Positions 1 to 9,393 of a DNA stretch of 64,000 bases are shown here, piece after piece (the stretch's first letter is position 1; each line of letters begins with the position of its first letter). The notes below the pieces were generated by a model, which had not been told where the DNA came from, searched no databases, and saw only the letters and a list, made by a program, of their open reading frames with translations. The position numbers were made by a program, and so were the translations under genes. Source of the stretch: Methanosarcina acetivorans C2A (GTDB lineage: Archaea; Halobacteriota; Methanosarcinia; Methanosarcinales; Methanosarcinaceae); the NCBI RefSeq assembly GCF_000007345.1, contig NC_003552.1, positions 5,332,001-5,396,000 of the forward strand, given 5' to 3'.

Positions 1-693
1 GAAATAAAACATAGGATTATGCACCTTTGCAAGCCTGTAAATGGTAGATCCGATTTTGATCCCGTCTTTTACAGGGTTTAGCTTGGTTGCGCCCTGTTTG
101 CTTCGGGGGAGATAAGTGATAGGAACCTCTTCGACTCTCTGTTTTTTCAGGACGCATTCCACAGAGACCTCGGTCTCAATTTCAAAGCCTGTTTTGTTGA
201 GTTCCAGTTCCCTTATACTTTCGAGAGTAAATGCCCGGTAGCCTGAGAGAATGTCCCTTAACTGTACACTATAAGCGATGTCAAAAAGAATATTTATAAG
301 GCGGTTCCCCACAAGGTTGAGCTTTGTGAAAGCTCCGGGAGAATACTTTTCCAACCGGTTACCTATAACATGGTCAGCTCTACCTTCCAGGATAGGCTCA
401 AGAAGAGAAGGAGCTTCTCTGGCAAGATATGTCCCGTCACCATCGACCATTATTACATAGGGGCTCTCGATAAGCTCGAAAGCCTGGATCATGGCCTGTC
501 CTTTGCCTCTTCCGGTCTGCAGGACAACCTTTGCGCCTTCTGCCTCTGCAATCCGCGCTGTCCCATCCCTGCTGTTTCCATCGATTACGAAAATGTTGGA
601 AAAGCCTTCTTTTTTGAAATCTTTAATGAGCTCCCCTATCGTTGCAGCCTCGTTAAGTGTGGGAATAAGAATACAAACATCTGCGTTGTTCAC
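1..693 (-). CDS. Family 2 glycosyltransferase (dolichol-phosphate-sugar synthase type), C-terminus cut by window edge
   Basis: The reading frame stays open from a GTG at 693 to the window edge (231 codons, no stop). A stop lies two codons upstream of the GTG, so this is the only workable start. The N-terminus has the GT-A nucleotide-binding pattern ILIPTLNEAATIGELI (about residues 8-23), then VIDGNSRDGT (about 37-45) and the metal-binding VDGDGTY around residues 83-89. These are typical of enzymes that move a hexose from a nucleotide sugar to a polyprenyl phosphate at the cytoplasmic membrane face. The later RDILSGYRAF and EIETEV segments also fit this family. Donor and acceptor cannot be told from sequence. 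It lies downstream of tbp on the same strand with a 129-base gap. Confidence 0.85.
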   Translation of the reverse strand, partial: MNNADVCILIPTLNEAATIGELIKDFKKEGFSNIFVIDGNSRDGTARIAEAEGAKVVLQTGRGKGQAMIQAFELIESPYVIMVDGDGTYLAREAPSLLEPILEGRADHVIGNRLEKYSPGAFTKLNLVGNRLINILFDIAYSVQLRDILSGYRAFTLESIRELELNKTGFEIETEVSVECVLKKQRVEEVPITYLPRSKQGATKLNPVKDGIKIGSTIYRLAKVHNPMFYF

Positions 694-822
694 GTTTCAC
701 ACATATCCTTTGTTGGAGCCTCTACGCATATCGCAGAATCCGTTTTTATTCGGGTACTATCCGTGCCCTTTCCGCAGGAGACAGATCACAATTGAGATAA
801 TGGATAGAAAGATTGAGGGTTC

Positions 823-1374
823 TTATAAAAGTCCCATGTTATCAAGCTGCTGACGGACTACTTCCACACCCCTCTCACAGTCTTCGGGGGATTTTCCGCC
901 TGTAACTACCAGTTTTCCGGAACTGAAAATAAGGACAACTACCTTGGGCTCATCGATCCTGTACACAAGCCCCGGGAACTGCTCGGGTTCATATTCGATA
1001 TTTTCAAGCCCAAGCCCGATGGCAATTGCATTGAGGTTAAGGATGGTGTGCAGGTCTGCTGAGGCAACTATATTCTGGACAGTAATCTGCGGGTTTTCCA
1101 TTGTCTTGATCCCGATACTGTTCAACTTTTTTGCCATATTGCCGATAACTGTGTGTACGTCAGCAACATTCTTTGCTCCTGTGCAGACAACCTTTCCGGA
1201 AGTAAAGACCAGGAAAGCAGCTTTGGGGTCCGAAACTCTATAGACGAGCCCCGGGAACTTCTGCTTGTTGTACTCGGCGCCTTCGAACTCGGATTCAATC
1301 ACAGTTAAATCAAACTCTTCAGCGAGTTTGGTGGATGCAACCACGTTTTCAATTTTAATGCTAGATTCGCTCAT
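823..1374 (-). CDS. tbp: TATA-box-binding protein
   Basis: Archaeal TBP of 183 residues, the usual length. It recognises TATA elements and with TFB recruits RNA polymerase. Two imperfect direct repeats are clear, at about residues 10-90 and 100-180: NVVAST...[12 protein letters not shown]...[12 protein letters not shown], then NIVASA...[12 protein letters not shown]...[12 protein letters not shown]. These form the saddle. The FPGLVYR and SGK..TG blocks in both halves are the DNA-contacting strands. The acidic C-terminal tail seen in some archaeal TBPs is absent. The ATG at 1374 is the natural start. Two identical TATA-like sites lie just upstream. Methanosarcina genomes can carry several TBPs, and which paralogue this is cannot be decided here. 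Confidence 0.97.
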   Translation of the reverse strand: MSESSIKIENVVASTKLAEEFDLTVIESEFEGAEYNKQKFPGLVYRVSDPKAAFLVFTSGKVVCTGAKNVADVHTVIGNMAKKLNSIGIKTMENPQITVQNIVASADLHTILNLNAIAIGLGLENIEYEPEQFPGLVYRIDEPKVVVLIFSSGKLVVTGGKSPEDCERGVEVVRQQLDNMGLL

Positions 1375-1385
1375 TCGTCAACCCT

Positions 1386-1430
1386 CAGTATATAAAGCAA
1401 GAGTAATATCCTCTAACCAGTATATAAAGC
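1386..1430 (-). promoter_or_regulatory. Duplicated TATA element upstream of tbp
   Basis: On the minus strand the 13-mer GCTTTATATACTG occurs twice, at 1418-1430 and 1386-1398, 32 bases apart. The distal copy is well placed for initiation near 1398. The proximal copy is only about 12 bases upstream of the tbp start codon, too close to drive full-length tbp, and covers the start site expected from the distal copy. This suggests, but does not prove, autorepression by TBP. More TATA-like runs follow at 1447-1485. Confidence 0.6.
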
Positions 1431-1568
1431 TATAGTTAAATGCCTTGTATACTATATAAATACTATATATAAAGAATATAAATACAACAGAAAAGCTTAA
1501 ATTATGGGCGCCAGTAAATTCAAAAAAATTGGAATCGAATTGGGCCTCCGCATCGGCTTTAAGGCACC

Positions 1569-2693
1569 TTATTCTTCAAAGTTTTTCAAGCCTTCAAGAA
1601 TGGAATCATATTTTTTACAGATTCTTTCGAGAAGGTCTCCCTCTACAGTGCGATGGGTGGGCACCAGGATTTTTGCCCCTTTACCGATGGTCACTCCCTT
1701 ACCTGAAGTCCCGTAGTCCGGAGCAACAAGAACGCCGTCCGTAGAAATCCTTATATTGAGGTCGTTTACGATCCTTGAGACCATATCAGTTGCAGGCTTT
1801 ACCTTCCTCTCTACGAGTAAAGCCGAAGACACATACTTTTCCCGAGTCTCCCTGATCTTTTGTAGAGTTTTTTCCACGGTTTTCGGGTTTACTTCATCGG
1901 GAAGTTCCTCGGCGAGAAGAGAGACGGCTTCGATAAGGTCATCAAAGGTCGTTGACCGCACCTCAAGGATTTCGCCGTCACAGTGCTGTTTCACGGTATC
2001 AAGGTAGCCTGCGGTTACCACAAGCACATCCGCCTCAAGCAGGCGGGAAATTTCCTCTTTGGAGGGGCGGTAGGCATTTGCAACAAAATAGTCCTTAATC
2101 CCGCACATGCCCATAAGGGATTCATACATTGGAGTTACAGCAATGGTCTTTTTCCCTACCCAGAGGTTGATCTCGCTCTGCCCTCCCTGAGACTTTAAGA
2201 GCTCAATTATTTTCTCCTTTATGGCTCCAGGGTCGTTTCTTTTGAGCCCGAAGTAATCCGCAAACAGCGGGGTTGTGGAAAGCTGCCTGCTCCTCCCGCA
2301 GGGCACGGAATCGACAAAACCCCTCTCAATCAGGTCTTTTATGTGGTCATAAGCTCCACTGCCCCTCATTTCTATCAGGTCGGACTGGAGCAGGGGCTGG
2401 TGATAGGCAATCATGGAAAGGGTCCGGAGTTTGGGAGCTGATAGTTCCTTTGGGGCAACCTCCCGCATGAGTTCGGAGTACTCGGGCTTGACCTGCATAA
2501 CATAACGTTCGCCAAGGTCCAGGATTTCGATGCCCGAATCCCGCGAAGAGTAAACCTCCATCAGCTCCTGCACTGCCAGAGAGACATTCTTTTTTGGCTT
2601 TCCGGTAATTTTCATAAGTTTTTCAAGGCTTACTGCCCTGCCCGCAGCAAAAAGAGCCGCTTCGATGATTTCAAGCTCACTCATAAGTTTCAC
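1569..2693 (-). CDS. scpB: Segregation and condensation protein ScpB with long C-terminal extension
   Basis: Kleisin-partner subunit of the SMC-ScpAB condensin complex, which compacts and segregates the chromosome. Residues about 1-185 match ScpB winged-helix domains (EIIEAALFAAGRAVSLEKL, then LRTLSMIAYHQPLLQSDLIE and the RGSGAYDHIKDLIERGFV wing). Bacterial ScpB ends near 190-200 residues, but this protein continues to 374. The extra C-terminal half has no motif I recognise. It contains a VLVVTAGYLD segment and a basic/glycine patch, GTSGKGVTIGKGAK. The frame opens with GTG at 2693, and an internal ATG at 2684 (MSELEIIE) is an equally good start. It lies 36 bases behind scpA and is surely co-transcribed. 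Confidence 0.85.
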   Translation of the reverse strand: MKLMSELEIIEAALFAAGRAVSLEKLMKITGKPKKNVSLAVQELMEVYSSRDSGIEILDLGERYVMQVKPEYSELMREVAPKELSAPKLRTLSMIAYHQPLLQSDLIEMRGSGAYDHIKDLIERGFVDSVPCGRSRQLSTTPLFADYFGLKRNDPGAIKEKIIELLKSQGGQSEINLWVGKKTIAVTPMYESLMGMCGIKDYFVANAYRPSKEEISRLLEADVLVVTAGYLDTVKQHCDGEILEVRSTTFDDLIEAVSLLAEELPDEVNPKTVEKTLQKIRETREKYVSSALLVERKVKPATDMVSRIVNDLNIRISTDGVLVAPDYGTSGKGVTIGKGAKILVPTHRTVEGDLLERICKKYDSILEGLKNFEE

Positions 2694-2729
2694 GACCAGA
2701 AAAGAGGATAAGGTTATACTTCGGTTGGG

Positions 2730-3815
2730 TTAACGTGTTTCTTCAGGAGAGTCTACAGGAGAATTTATATCTATATGTTCCGGTTCAAAAGAAAGAACCT
2801 CAGGATATACGGCTTCATCAGGCGCTCTGTCCATACCCTCAACCTGAGGCTTGCTGCCTGCAAACTTTTCCCTTCGGGAAAGTTCAGGCGCGGAAACATC
2901 TTCTATTAAGCCCTGTTTCATCTGATGGAAGAGAGGAGGGTTGCCTTCAGTAGAAAATCCTGATTCTTCTCCTGGATAAATGTACAGCTCCCCGAACATT
3001 TCACTCTGGAAAAGCCAGACCTTTCTGCTCGAAGCAAGAAAGAGGAGGGAGAGGTAGTCCATGACCCGGTCTTCACTCATCCGAAGGAGTTCGGAAAACT
3101 CAACCACAGGCTGCTTCATAAAGAGTTCAACAAGCCTCGCCCAGATTAGGGCAAGCCTCGAACTTATGGCCTCATCGTGGGCGATCCCGAGCGCATCTCC
3201 GGTAGCCAGGGGAGCATCAGGGATATCAGGTTCTTCTGCAGCCAGCCGGGCTTTCTTTTCATTTTTCCTTGAGAATGTCCTTTCAGCTTTTTTGAGCTCC
3301 AGAATAAGTTCATTCAGGGTGACAGGTCTTGTGGAATGGCGGCGAATAGGCAGCTTCGGGATGGGGAACTCATCAGGTTCGGGGAGATATTCGTCATCAA
3401 AAAAGTCAGGGTCAAAATCCTCGGCTTCCTCTTCTTCCACCTCGAGGATTACTGAAGATTTCATGCGGAGGAGGATAGCGGAATAAAGGAGGGTCCGGGA
3501 AGATATCCTCAGGTCCATTTTCTGGAGCTCTTCTACCCTCTGCAGAAAACTGTCGGTTAGCTGCACAACATCGATATCCCAGGGGTCAATCTTCCCGTCT
3601 TTTGCAAGTTCGACCAGGATACCCAGGGGCTCATAGGTATTAAACTCCGAAAGGTCGAGCAGAGCCCAATCAACGCCGAGGTATGAGAGAGTTGTCGGAA
3701 GCCCGAAAAAGTCGGGGTCTGAAAAAAGAGAGTCCTTTTCCCCGGATTCGCGTGAGGAGGGAAGGCCGGAAATGTTGAGTGCCGCATGATCTGCATGATC
3801 TATAAGTTCAGCCAT
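2730..3815 (-). CDS. scpA: Segregation and condensation protein ScpA (kleisin)
   Basis: Kleisin subunit bridging the SMC heads and binding ScpB. The N-terminal core after about residue 45 carries the ScpA signature (EPLGILVELAKDGKIDPWDIDVVQLTDSFL in overlapping pieces), followed by the SSRTLLYSAILLRMKS helix. An acidic linker (EVEEEEAEDFDPDFFDDE) follows. A C-terminal winged-helix part with VEFSELLRMSEDRVMDYLSLLFL would contact the SMC head. At 361 residues it is longer than bacterial ScpA (about 240-260), owing to the acidic linker, a 40-residue N-terminal lead and a proline/glutamate-rich tail. The ATG at 3815 overlaps the end of smc by 8 bases, which implies translational coupling. Confidence 0.9.
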   Translation of the reverse strand: MAELIDHADHAALNISGLPSSRESGEKDSLFSDPDFFGLPTTLSYLGVDWALLDLSEFNTYEPLGILVELAKDGKIDPWDIDVVQLTDSFLQRVEELQKMDLRISSRTLLYSAILLRMKSSVILEVEEEEAEDFDPDFFDDEYLPEPDEFPIPKLPIRRHSTRPVTLNELILELKKAERTFSRKNEKKARLAAEEPDIPDAPLATGDALGIAHDEAISSRLALIWARLVELFMKQPVVEFSELLRMSEDRVMDYLSLLFLASSRKVWLFQSEMFGELYIYPGEESGFSTEGNPPLFHQMKQGLIEDVSAPELSRREKFAGSKPQVEGMDRAPDEAVYPEVLSFEPEHIDINSPVDSPEETR

Positions 3816-6800
3816 TAAGCTTCACTCCGGTAATACTCGTGATATTATTCTCCTGCATTGTAACCCCTATAGTCCGGCTTGCAGCCTGAATCATGGGTTT
3901 TCTTAGGGAAACAACGATGAACTGGACTTTTGAGCCTGAGGTTTTAACCCTCCTTGAGACCCTCTCTACATTCCAGCCGTCAAGGAACATGTCGATTTCG
4001 TCAAAGGCGTAGAAAGGAGCAGGGCGATATTGCTGGATTGCAAAGATGAAAGCAAGTGCCGTAAGACTCTTTTCTCCTCCGGACATGGCTTCTATGCGCT
4101 GGAGGGTCTTTTCTTTTGGCTGAGCCCTGAGGGTCATTCCTCCTGCAAAGGGGTCGTCGGGGTTTTCCAGCAAGAGTTCGCCCATGCCGTCGGAAAGCTC
4201 GTAAAAAATCTCCTTGAAATTGGAATTTATGCTTATATAAGCCTCCATAAAGGCATCCCGCTTGAGCTGTTCGTACTGGTCAATGCGTTCAAGGAGCTGT
4301 TCCCTTTCGGTAAAGAGCGTATCGCGTTTGCCCTGCAGGTCGGAAAGCCTTAGTTCCACCTCTTTATACTCATCGATTGCCCGCATGTTTACAGGCTCAA
4401 GCCTGCGCATGGCTTCTTCGATTGCCTGAATCCTCATGTAAACGGTTTCGTAACTCGGGACCTCGGAGCTTTCTTCTATGCCTCTCCTCTCTATCTCTTC
4501 AAGCAGCTGCTTTTCCTGGTCGAAAAGGGCACTTTTCGTAGCTGTGAGCGTGAGAACCTGCTGCTTTGCCTTTTCAAGGGTGGTTGAAGCTGTATTGACC
4601 CTGCGCTTTACCGCACTGTATTCAGCCTGAACATTTTCCCTTTCTTTCTGGAGCCCTATTAGCTCATCGGAAAGCTGAAGTTCCCGGTTCTGTTTTTCCT
4701 CAAGCCGTGCTTCAAGTTCCGCTATCTTTGCCTTAAGGGAATCCACTTTTTCCCGCCTTGAAGCTTTCTTTTCATCAAGTTCCCTGATAAGTTCCTTGGC
4801 CTCGGCAATCTTCTGTTCAGCATACTCTTTTTCAAGCTGCAGGGCATTCAGGCTGGCTTCGGTATCCCTGATCCTGCCTTCAAGCCTCCGGATTTCCTCG
4901 TCCACAAACTCGGCTTTTTTGTTGATCTCGGGGAGAGGAGAATCAGCCAGTTTTGCTTCAAGTTCGGCAACCTGATCCTCAAGTTCGGAGGCAACAGCCT
5001 CTTTTTCAGCCTTTTCCGCAATTACCCTGTCCATTTCAGCCCTGAGTTCCGTCCTTGCCTCTTCAATTGCCCTCAGGTCTGCCTGTTTGGCTTCAAGGAG
5101 TTCGGCAAGTTTGGCTTCCCTGCCGGCAATTTCCTGAAGCTCGAGTTCTTTTCTGGAAATACTGGCTTCACAGTCGCGGATTTTCCGGCTCAGCTCAAAA
5201 ACATGGCTTTCAATGCTGTCCTGTTTACTGATCGCTGCATTCCGGCTCGCGTCAAGTGATTTAATCTCTTCTGCAAGTTCAAGAAGTTTGTCTTTTTCTG
5301 CGGCTGCAAAAGAGATCCCCGATTTTGAAGAAAGGGACCCTCCAACCATTGCCCCGCTCTTTTCAAGGAGTTCGCCTTCAAGGGTGACCATTCTTGCCTT
5401 CCCCATCAGGCGGCGGGCACTGGCAAGGTCTTCCATAACAAGGGTGTCCTGAAAAACATACCAGAAAGCGGGTTCGAACTCGGGGTCAAATTCAATAAGA
5501 TCGATTGCGTACCCTATTACACCGTTTTCATAACTGAGGCTTCCAAGCCGCCTTGAATCTCTCATTTTGTTAAGCGGCAGGAAAGTAGCCCTTCCGCCCT
5601 TTCTCCTCTTAAGGAACTCGATTGCTTCGGCAGCATCTCCGTCATTGTCCACAACAACTGCCTGCATCCTGTTCCCTGCAGCGACCTCAAGGGCAGCCGC
5701 ATACCTGCGGTCTACTTTTCCGAGCTGGGCAATCGTCCCGTGAATTCCGAAAAGTTCATTTTGCCCGGAAGCCCCGATTACCATTTCCACAGCCCTTGAA
5801 TATCCGCCTCCCTGTTCCGAAGCCCGAACCCTTGCTTCGGCGATTGCATATTCCTGCTGGAGGCTGTGCAACCTGCTCTCAAGTTTCCTTATGTCTTCCT
5901 TGATCCTGAAATGGCTGCTCTCAATATCATCCCGGTCTTTTATAAGGGACTCCAGATTTCCCGTAAGTTTCTCGATCTCATACCGGACAGAAAGGGTATC
6001 GCTGTCAGAGGCAGTAACTGCAGCTTCGGCATCCTTGATCTGGTTTTCGATATCCCTCAGTTCCGAAGATTTTCTCCTTAAGGTATCAAGAAGCCGATCC
6101 TCATTGCGGATAAGCTCGTTTTTCTCGTTTTTAACGTCCTCAAGTTTCTTGCGGGCAGCCATGAGCTCGTCTCTTGTTGCTGCAAACTTGGCATCCACAT
6201 CCGCAATCCTGCTCTGAAGCAGCATACGCTCGGTTTTTCTCTCGGATAGCTCGGAAGAGATGCTTTCTTTTCTCACGTTTTCAGCTTCGATTTTCTCTTC
6301 TAACTCCGCCACCTTGCCCTTTGTGGCGTCGATATCAACAAACGCTTTTCTGCGCTTTGCATCAGCGTCCTCGAGTTCGGATTCCGAAAGTTCGATGCTG
6401 TCCACACAGCGGGAAATTTCCCCTTTGGTCTCTTCGATTTCCTTTTTGACCTGGAGCTGTTCATCTTCCCCTTTTTTCCTGATTTCAAGGGAAATTTGTT
6501 CAAGGACCTGTTCAAGGGCTTCTAATTCCTTCACCCTCTCGTCCAGCAGAACCTGGACTTTTTCAAGATGCTCTTCTTTGCCTGCAAGTTCTTTGTCCAC
6601 GTTTTCCAGTTCGGTTCTGGCATCCTTGAGCTTGGAGAGCAGGACATAACCTTCAAATTTGATTTTTTCAGTTTTCAGAGCCTGGTATTTCAGAGCCTGG
6701 TCTCGTTCCCCGGAGAGTTTTCCAAGCTGGGTACGTACTTCCTCAAGGATGATGTCTACGCGTTCGACCTGCTGCCGGACGACCTCCAGTTCTCCGAGTG

Positions 6801-7335
6801 CCTTTTGCTTACGTTCGTCAAACTCCGCAACCCCGGCAATCTCGTCAATAATCTTTCGCCTTTCCACCGAGGTCATGGAGATGATCTGGGTGACGTCTCC
6901 CTGCATCACCACATTGTAACCTTCGGGTGTTACACCCGCCTTTGAAAGCTGGGAATGGATTTCTCCCAGACTCACGGCTTTTCCGTTAAAGTAAAAATAG
7001 CTGTAATACGCACTTTTTGTACGCCTGACCTTTCTTGAGACCACAATCTCATCAAGCTCTAACGGCAACTTGCGGTCAGTATTGTCAAAACGGATCGTAA
7101 CCTGGGCAAAATCGGGCTTTTTTGCCTCGTCTCCATTGTAAATGAGGTCCGTGAGTTTTTCAGCCCGGAGGGTTCTGGAGCTTGTAAGCCCGAGTGCAAA
7201 GAGAATCCCGTCTATGATGTTCGACTTCCCACTCCCATTAGGACCGGAAATAGTGGTAAAGTCATTGTAAAAGGAAATCTTTACTTTTTTTCCGAAAGAT
7301 TTGAAATTAACGAACTCAATTTCTTTTATGTACAC
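3808..7335 (-). CDS. smc: Chromosome segregation ATPase SMC
   Basis: Full-length SMC of 1175 residues, the ATPase of the condensin complex. The Walker A GPNGSGKS lies at residues 31-38. Two long coiled-coil arms rich in E, K, L and R flank a hinge at about 510-680 that includes GIHGTIAQLGKVDRRYAAAL. The C-terminal signature MSGGEKS is at about 1084-1090 and the Walker B FYAFDEID at about 1108-1115, with a D-loop following. The final part reads IVVSLRKPMIQAA, as in other SMC proteins. It is second in an apparent four-gene minus-strand operon, 54 bases behind a coiled-coil protein gene and overlapping scpA. Nothing suggests damage. Confidence 0.97.
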   Translation of the reverse strand: MYIKEIEFVNFKSFGKKVKISFYNDFTTISGPNGSGKSNIIDGILFALGLTSSRTLRAEKLTDLIYNGDEAKKPDFAQVTIRFDNTDRKLPLELDEIVVSRKVRRTKSAYYSYFYFNGKAVSLGEIHSQLSKAGVTPEGYNVVMQGDVTQIISMTSVERRKIIDEIAGVAEFDERKQKALGELEVVRQQVERVDIILEEVRTQLGKLSGERDQALKYQALKTEKIKFEGYVLLSKLKDARTELENVDKELAGKEEHLEKVQVLLDERVKELEALEQVLEQISLEIRKKGEDEQLQVKKEIEETKGEISRCVDSIELSESELEDADAKRRKAFVDIDATKGKVAELEEKIEAENVRKESISSELSERKTERMLLQSRIADVDAKFAATRDELMAARKKLEDVKNEKNELIRNEDRLLDTLRRKSSELRDIENQIKDAEAAVTASDSDTLSVRYEIEKLTGNLESLIKDRDDIESSHFRIKEDIRKLESRLHSLQQEYAIAEARVRASEQGGGYSRAVEMVIGASGQNELFGIHGTIAQLGKVDRRYAAALEVAAGNRMQAVVVDNDGDAAEAIEFLKRRKGGRATFLPLNKMRDSRRLGSLSYENGVIGYAIDLIEFDPEFEPAFWYVFQDTLVMEDLASARRLMGKARMVTLEGELLEKSGAMVGGSLSSKSGISFAAAEKDKLLELAEEIKSLDASRNAAISKQDSIESHVFELSRKIRDCEASISRKELELQEIAGREAKLAELLEAKQADLRAIEEARTELRAEMDRVIAEKAEKEAVASELEDQVAELEAKLADSPLPEINKKAEFVDEEIRRLEGRIRDTEASLNALQLEKEYAEQKIAEAKELIRELDEKKASRREKVDSLKAKIAELEARLEEKQNRELQLSDELIGLQKERENVQAEYSAVKRRVNTASTTLEKAKQQVLTLTATKSALFDQEKQLLEEIERRGIEESSEVPSYETVYMRIQAIEEAMRRLEPVNMRAIDEYKEVELRLSDLQGKRDTLFTEREQLLERIDQYEQLKRDAFMEAYISINSNFKEIFYELSDGMGELLLENPDDPFAGGMTLRAQPKEKTLQRIEAMSGGEKSLTALAFIFAIQQYRPAPFYAFDEIDMFLDGWNVERVSRRVKTSGSKVQFIVVSLRKPMIQAASRTIGVTMQENNITSITGVKLNG

Positions 7336-7389
7336 GGAATGCCTCTGAGGTTTTGCGTTTTTGAAGAAGTATTCTTTTTTTCAGCCTCA

Positions 7390-8346
7390 TTACGCCCGGG
7401 GATCTTTCCGGCTGCAGGTTATAAGCTCAGCATCTTCATTATCCCTGACGTCCACGGATTCATCAACTATCTGTTTTTTCGGGACCTTTTCGGCGATTAT
7501 GTACTCGCATTTATAATCTTCAGCAGGCCGGGTTTTTACAGAATCTGCCTTCACAGGAGATTGGGACCTTAGAGAAGATCGCAGGCTTAAAGAGGACGCC
7601 TTTCCGGTCTGGTTTACAGGAGTTGACTGCCTCGGATTGCCTCTAAATCGTTTTCTATCCCCGCTCTCGGCAATGATATATTCACACTTTGTTTCAACAA
7701 TTTCCCGTTCGTCGAGTTCTTTTGGCTCAACTTCCTTGATCTTCAACTGGACTTTTGCATTTGTACCCGGCAGAGAGGCAGGACCTTCCCTGAAACCAAT
7801 CATTTCACGCCCGGCAGGTTTCTCTTTCCTGAACTCAAACCTGCTCTTTGGCTTTCTGGAGAGAGGAGGAAGGTCAAGGGGGTCCTCGAGGACCGGAAGA
7901 GAAACAGGAGGAGGAGCTGGAGATACGGTATTTTGCATGTTTCCCAGAGCCGCCGAGAGCTTTTCAACATCAGATTCCAGCTTTTTTATAAGCACTTTCT
8001 GGTCAAGCAGCTCCCTGACAAGTCCGTCTTGAATTCCTGCCATTTCTTTCAGCCGCCGTTCTGCCATCGTAGAATCATTTTCCTTTCCGGAATTTATTTC
8101 GGCTCGCAATTCGCCGAGGATTGAAGTTTTGAGTGCTGAAGAATCGTGAAGCTCCGTCATTTCGGCCCTGATTTCGGAAAGGATCTGATCCTTAAAAGAG
8201 TCCAGCTCAGAACTGTTTTCCATTTCGGCCTGCAGTTCATTGAGAACCGAAATCTTGATTGATTTTTTGAGAGTCTCGAGCTCCTCATAAGTTATTGACA
8301 GTCGCCTTTTAGGTGTGTTGTGCAAGTCCCTCTGTCCAGTTCTCAT
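7390..8346 (-). CDS. Uncharacterised coiled-coil protein at the head of the smc operon
   Basis: The 318-residue product matches no family I recognise. The ATG at 8346 (MRTGQRDL) is preferred because GAGGT sits about 7 bases upstream; an in-frame TTG at 8364 is the alternative. Residues about 20-140 are strongly helical and charged, with three similar segments of the form KxxILxELRAEM (SVLNELQAEM, QILSEIRAEM, SILGELRAEI), suggesting a repeated coiled coil. A proline-rich linker follows (PAPPPVSLPVLEDPLDLPP). The basic C-terminal half holds the exact heptapeptide CEYIIAE twice, each after K. It has no signal peptide or membrane span. Co-transcription with smc and scpAB makes a chromosome-associated role plausible; that is inference. 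Confidence 0.75.
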   Translation of the reverse strand: MRTGQRDLHNTPKRRLSITYEELETLKKSIKISVLNELQAEMENSSELDSFKDQILSEIRAEMTELHDSSALKTSILGELRAEINSGKENDSTMAERRLKEMAGIQDGLVRELLDQKVLIKKLESDVEKLSAALGNMQNTVSPAPPPVSLPVLEDPLDLPPLSRKPKSRFEFRKEKPAGREMIGFREGPASLPGTNAKVQLKIKEVEPKELDEREIVETKCEYIIAESGDRKRFRGNPRQSTPVNQTGKASSLSLRSSLRSQSPVKADSVKTRPAEDYKCEYIIAEKVPKKQIVDESVDVRDNEDAELITCSRKDPRA

Positions 8347-9150
8347 GAAAAATACCTCTAACAATAAATTTGGGTCCCAGGTATCCTTATGTCTGTAATT
8401 TTGCTAGCATGAAACATCAGTATAATATAATTTGATTTGATTTGACAAATTTAAATAATGTGTATAGAGTACATGTAATCTTACTTTATATATATATGGT
8501 AATCGATAGTATTCAGTCGACTCGAAATAACTTTAGATTATATTATAATAAGATTACTTTATTAACTTTTCTGAAAACAGCCTCAGAAACCATTTAACAT
8601 AACAGAAGAAATTGAATAAAATATGAAATTTCCAAAGGAAGAAGATATAAACGGGAGAAAAGCCTGAAAACGGGGGAGGAAGAGGGAAAAATGCTTTGAG
8701 AAAGCCGGGACTGTTTGCTACAGTTTTCTCTGTAAAGAATTATACGGATGTTAAAATGCCTCACCTCCAGACAGGCAAGACTAAAATCCGGCATTCAGCA
8801 AGCCCCTGAAGACAAGAAAGATCTTGAAGCGCACAGGGACTGAAATATAGGATAAATATTTTTTGGAATTATCGGTATAAAAAAGTTTAAATAAGAGAAT
8901 TGTGCGAAATTCCCCATCCGGAATGAAGCACTCCCTGGAAGCCGGAGAAAAAAACACAAAAAAGGAGCTAAAAATAAGAGAAGAGTCCAGAAAGCCGGAA
9001 GTGTCGATGATAAAGTCTCACATATACAAAACAGCGATTCAACCAGGAATTTTTACAAAATAGATAATGAAACCCAAAAGTTAACTCCAAGGGAAAAGAG
9101 TTAAAAAGTTGGATTTCAATCGAGGGTTGGAAATATTTTAGGGGAAAGTG
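8347..9150. other. Intergenic region upstream of the smc operon
   Basis: About 800 AT-rich bases. A TATA-like run (tatatatatgg) near 8488-8500 could drive the smc operon on the minus strand. The open frames here, for example on the minus strand at 8594-8794, lack credible starts and look unlike neighbouring proteins. I see no RNA gene, repeat or mobile element. Confidence 0.4.
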
Positions 9151-9393
9151 TTACTTAATGGACGGGAGAGACTCATCGAAATTGAGTAGTACACTCTGCC
9201 TTGCCTGAATTTTGGGGGATGTACTACAATCCACCTCCAGAGCGGTCTCGTTAACAATAGAACCATGGGTTCCTGTGCTTTCGAGGAAAAGTTGAACCTC
9301 TTCAACCTCTGGCTCTCGGAAATGATCCATTTCGAAGATATCCATAATAACACTAAACACGTTTTTGTGTAAGTGATCGGTAATCCGAGTCAT
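9151..9393 (-). CDS. Small hypothetical protein (80 residues)
   Basis: No family recognised. The predicted product begins MTRITDHLHKNVF, is acidic, has no membrane segment, and contains the stretch EMDHFREPEVEEVQLF. The minus-strand ATG at 9393 has no clear ribosome-binding site. A strong TATA-like run (TTTATATATTAATA, minus strand) lies near 9475-9490 and could give a leader of about 60 bases. Codon use resembles that of neighbouring real genes, and the frame stands alone in an otherwise gene-poor 1.8-kb region. A longer overlapping frame from 9353 in another phase looks spurious. Moderately supported only. Confidence 0.45.
   Translation of the reverse strand: MTRITDHLHKNVFSVIMDIFEMDHFREPEVEEVQLFLESTGTHGSIVNETALEVDCSTSPKIQARQSVLLNFDESLPSIK

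Noticed and set aside
8594-8794. Minus-strand frame of 66 codons in the gap upstream of the smc operon
   Set aside because: No start signal, no family-like motif, and composition matches non-coding AT-rich DNA.
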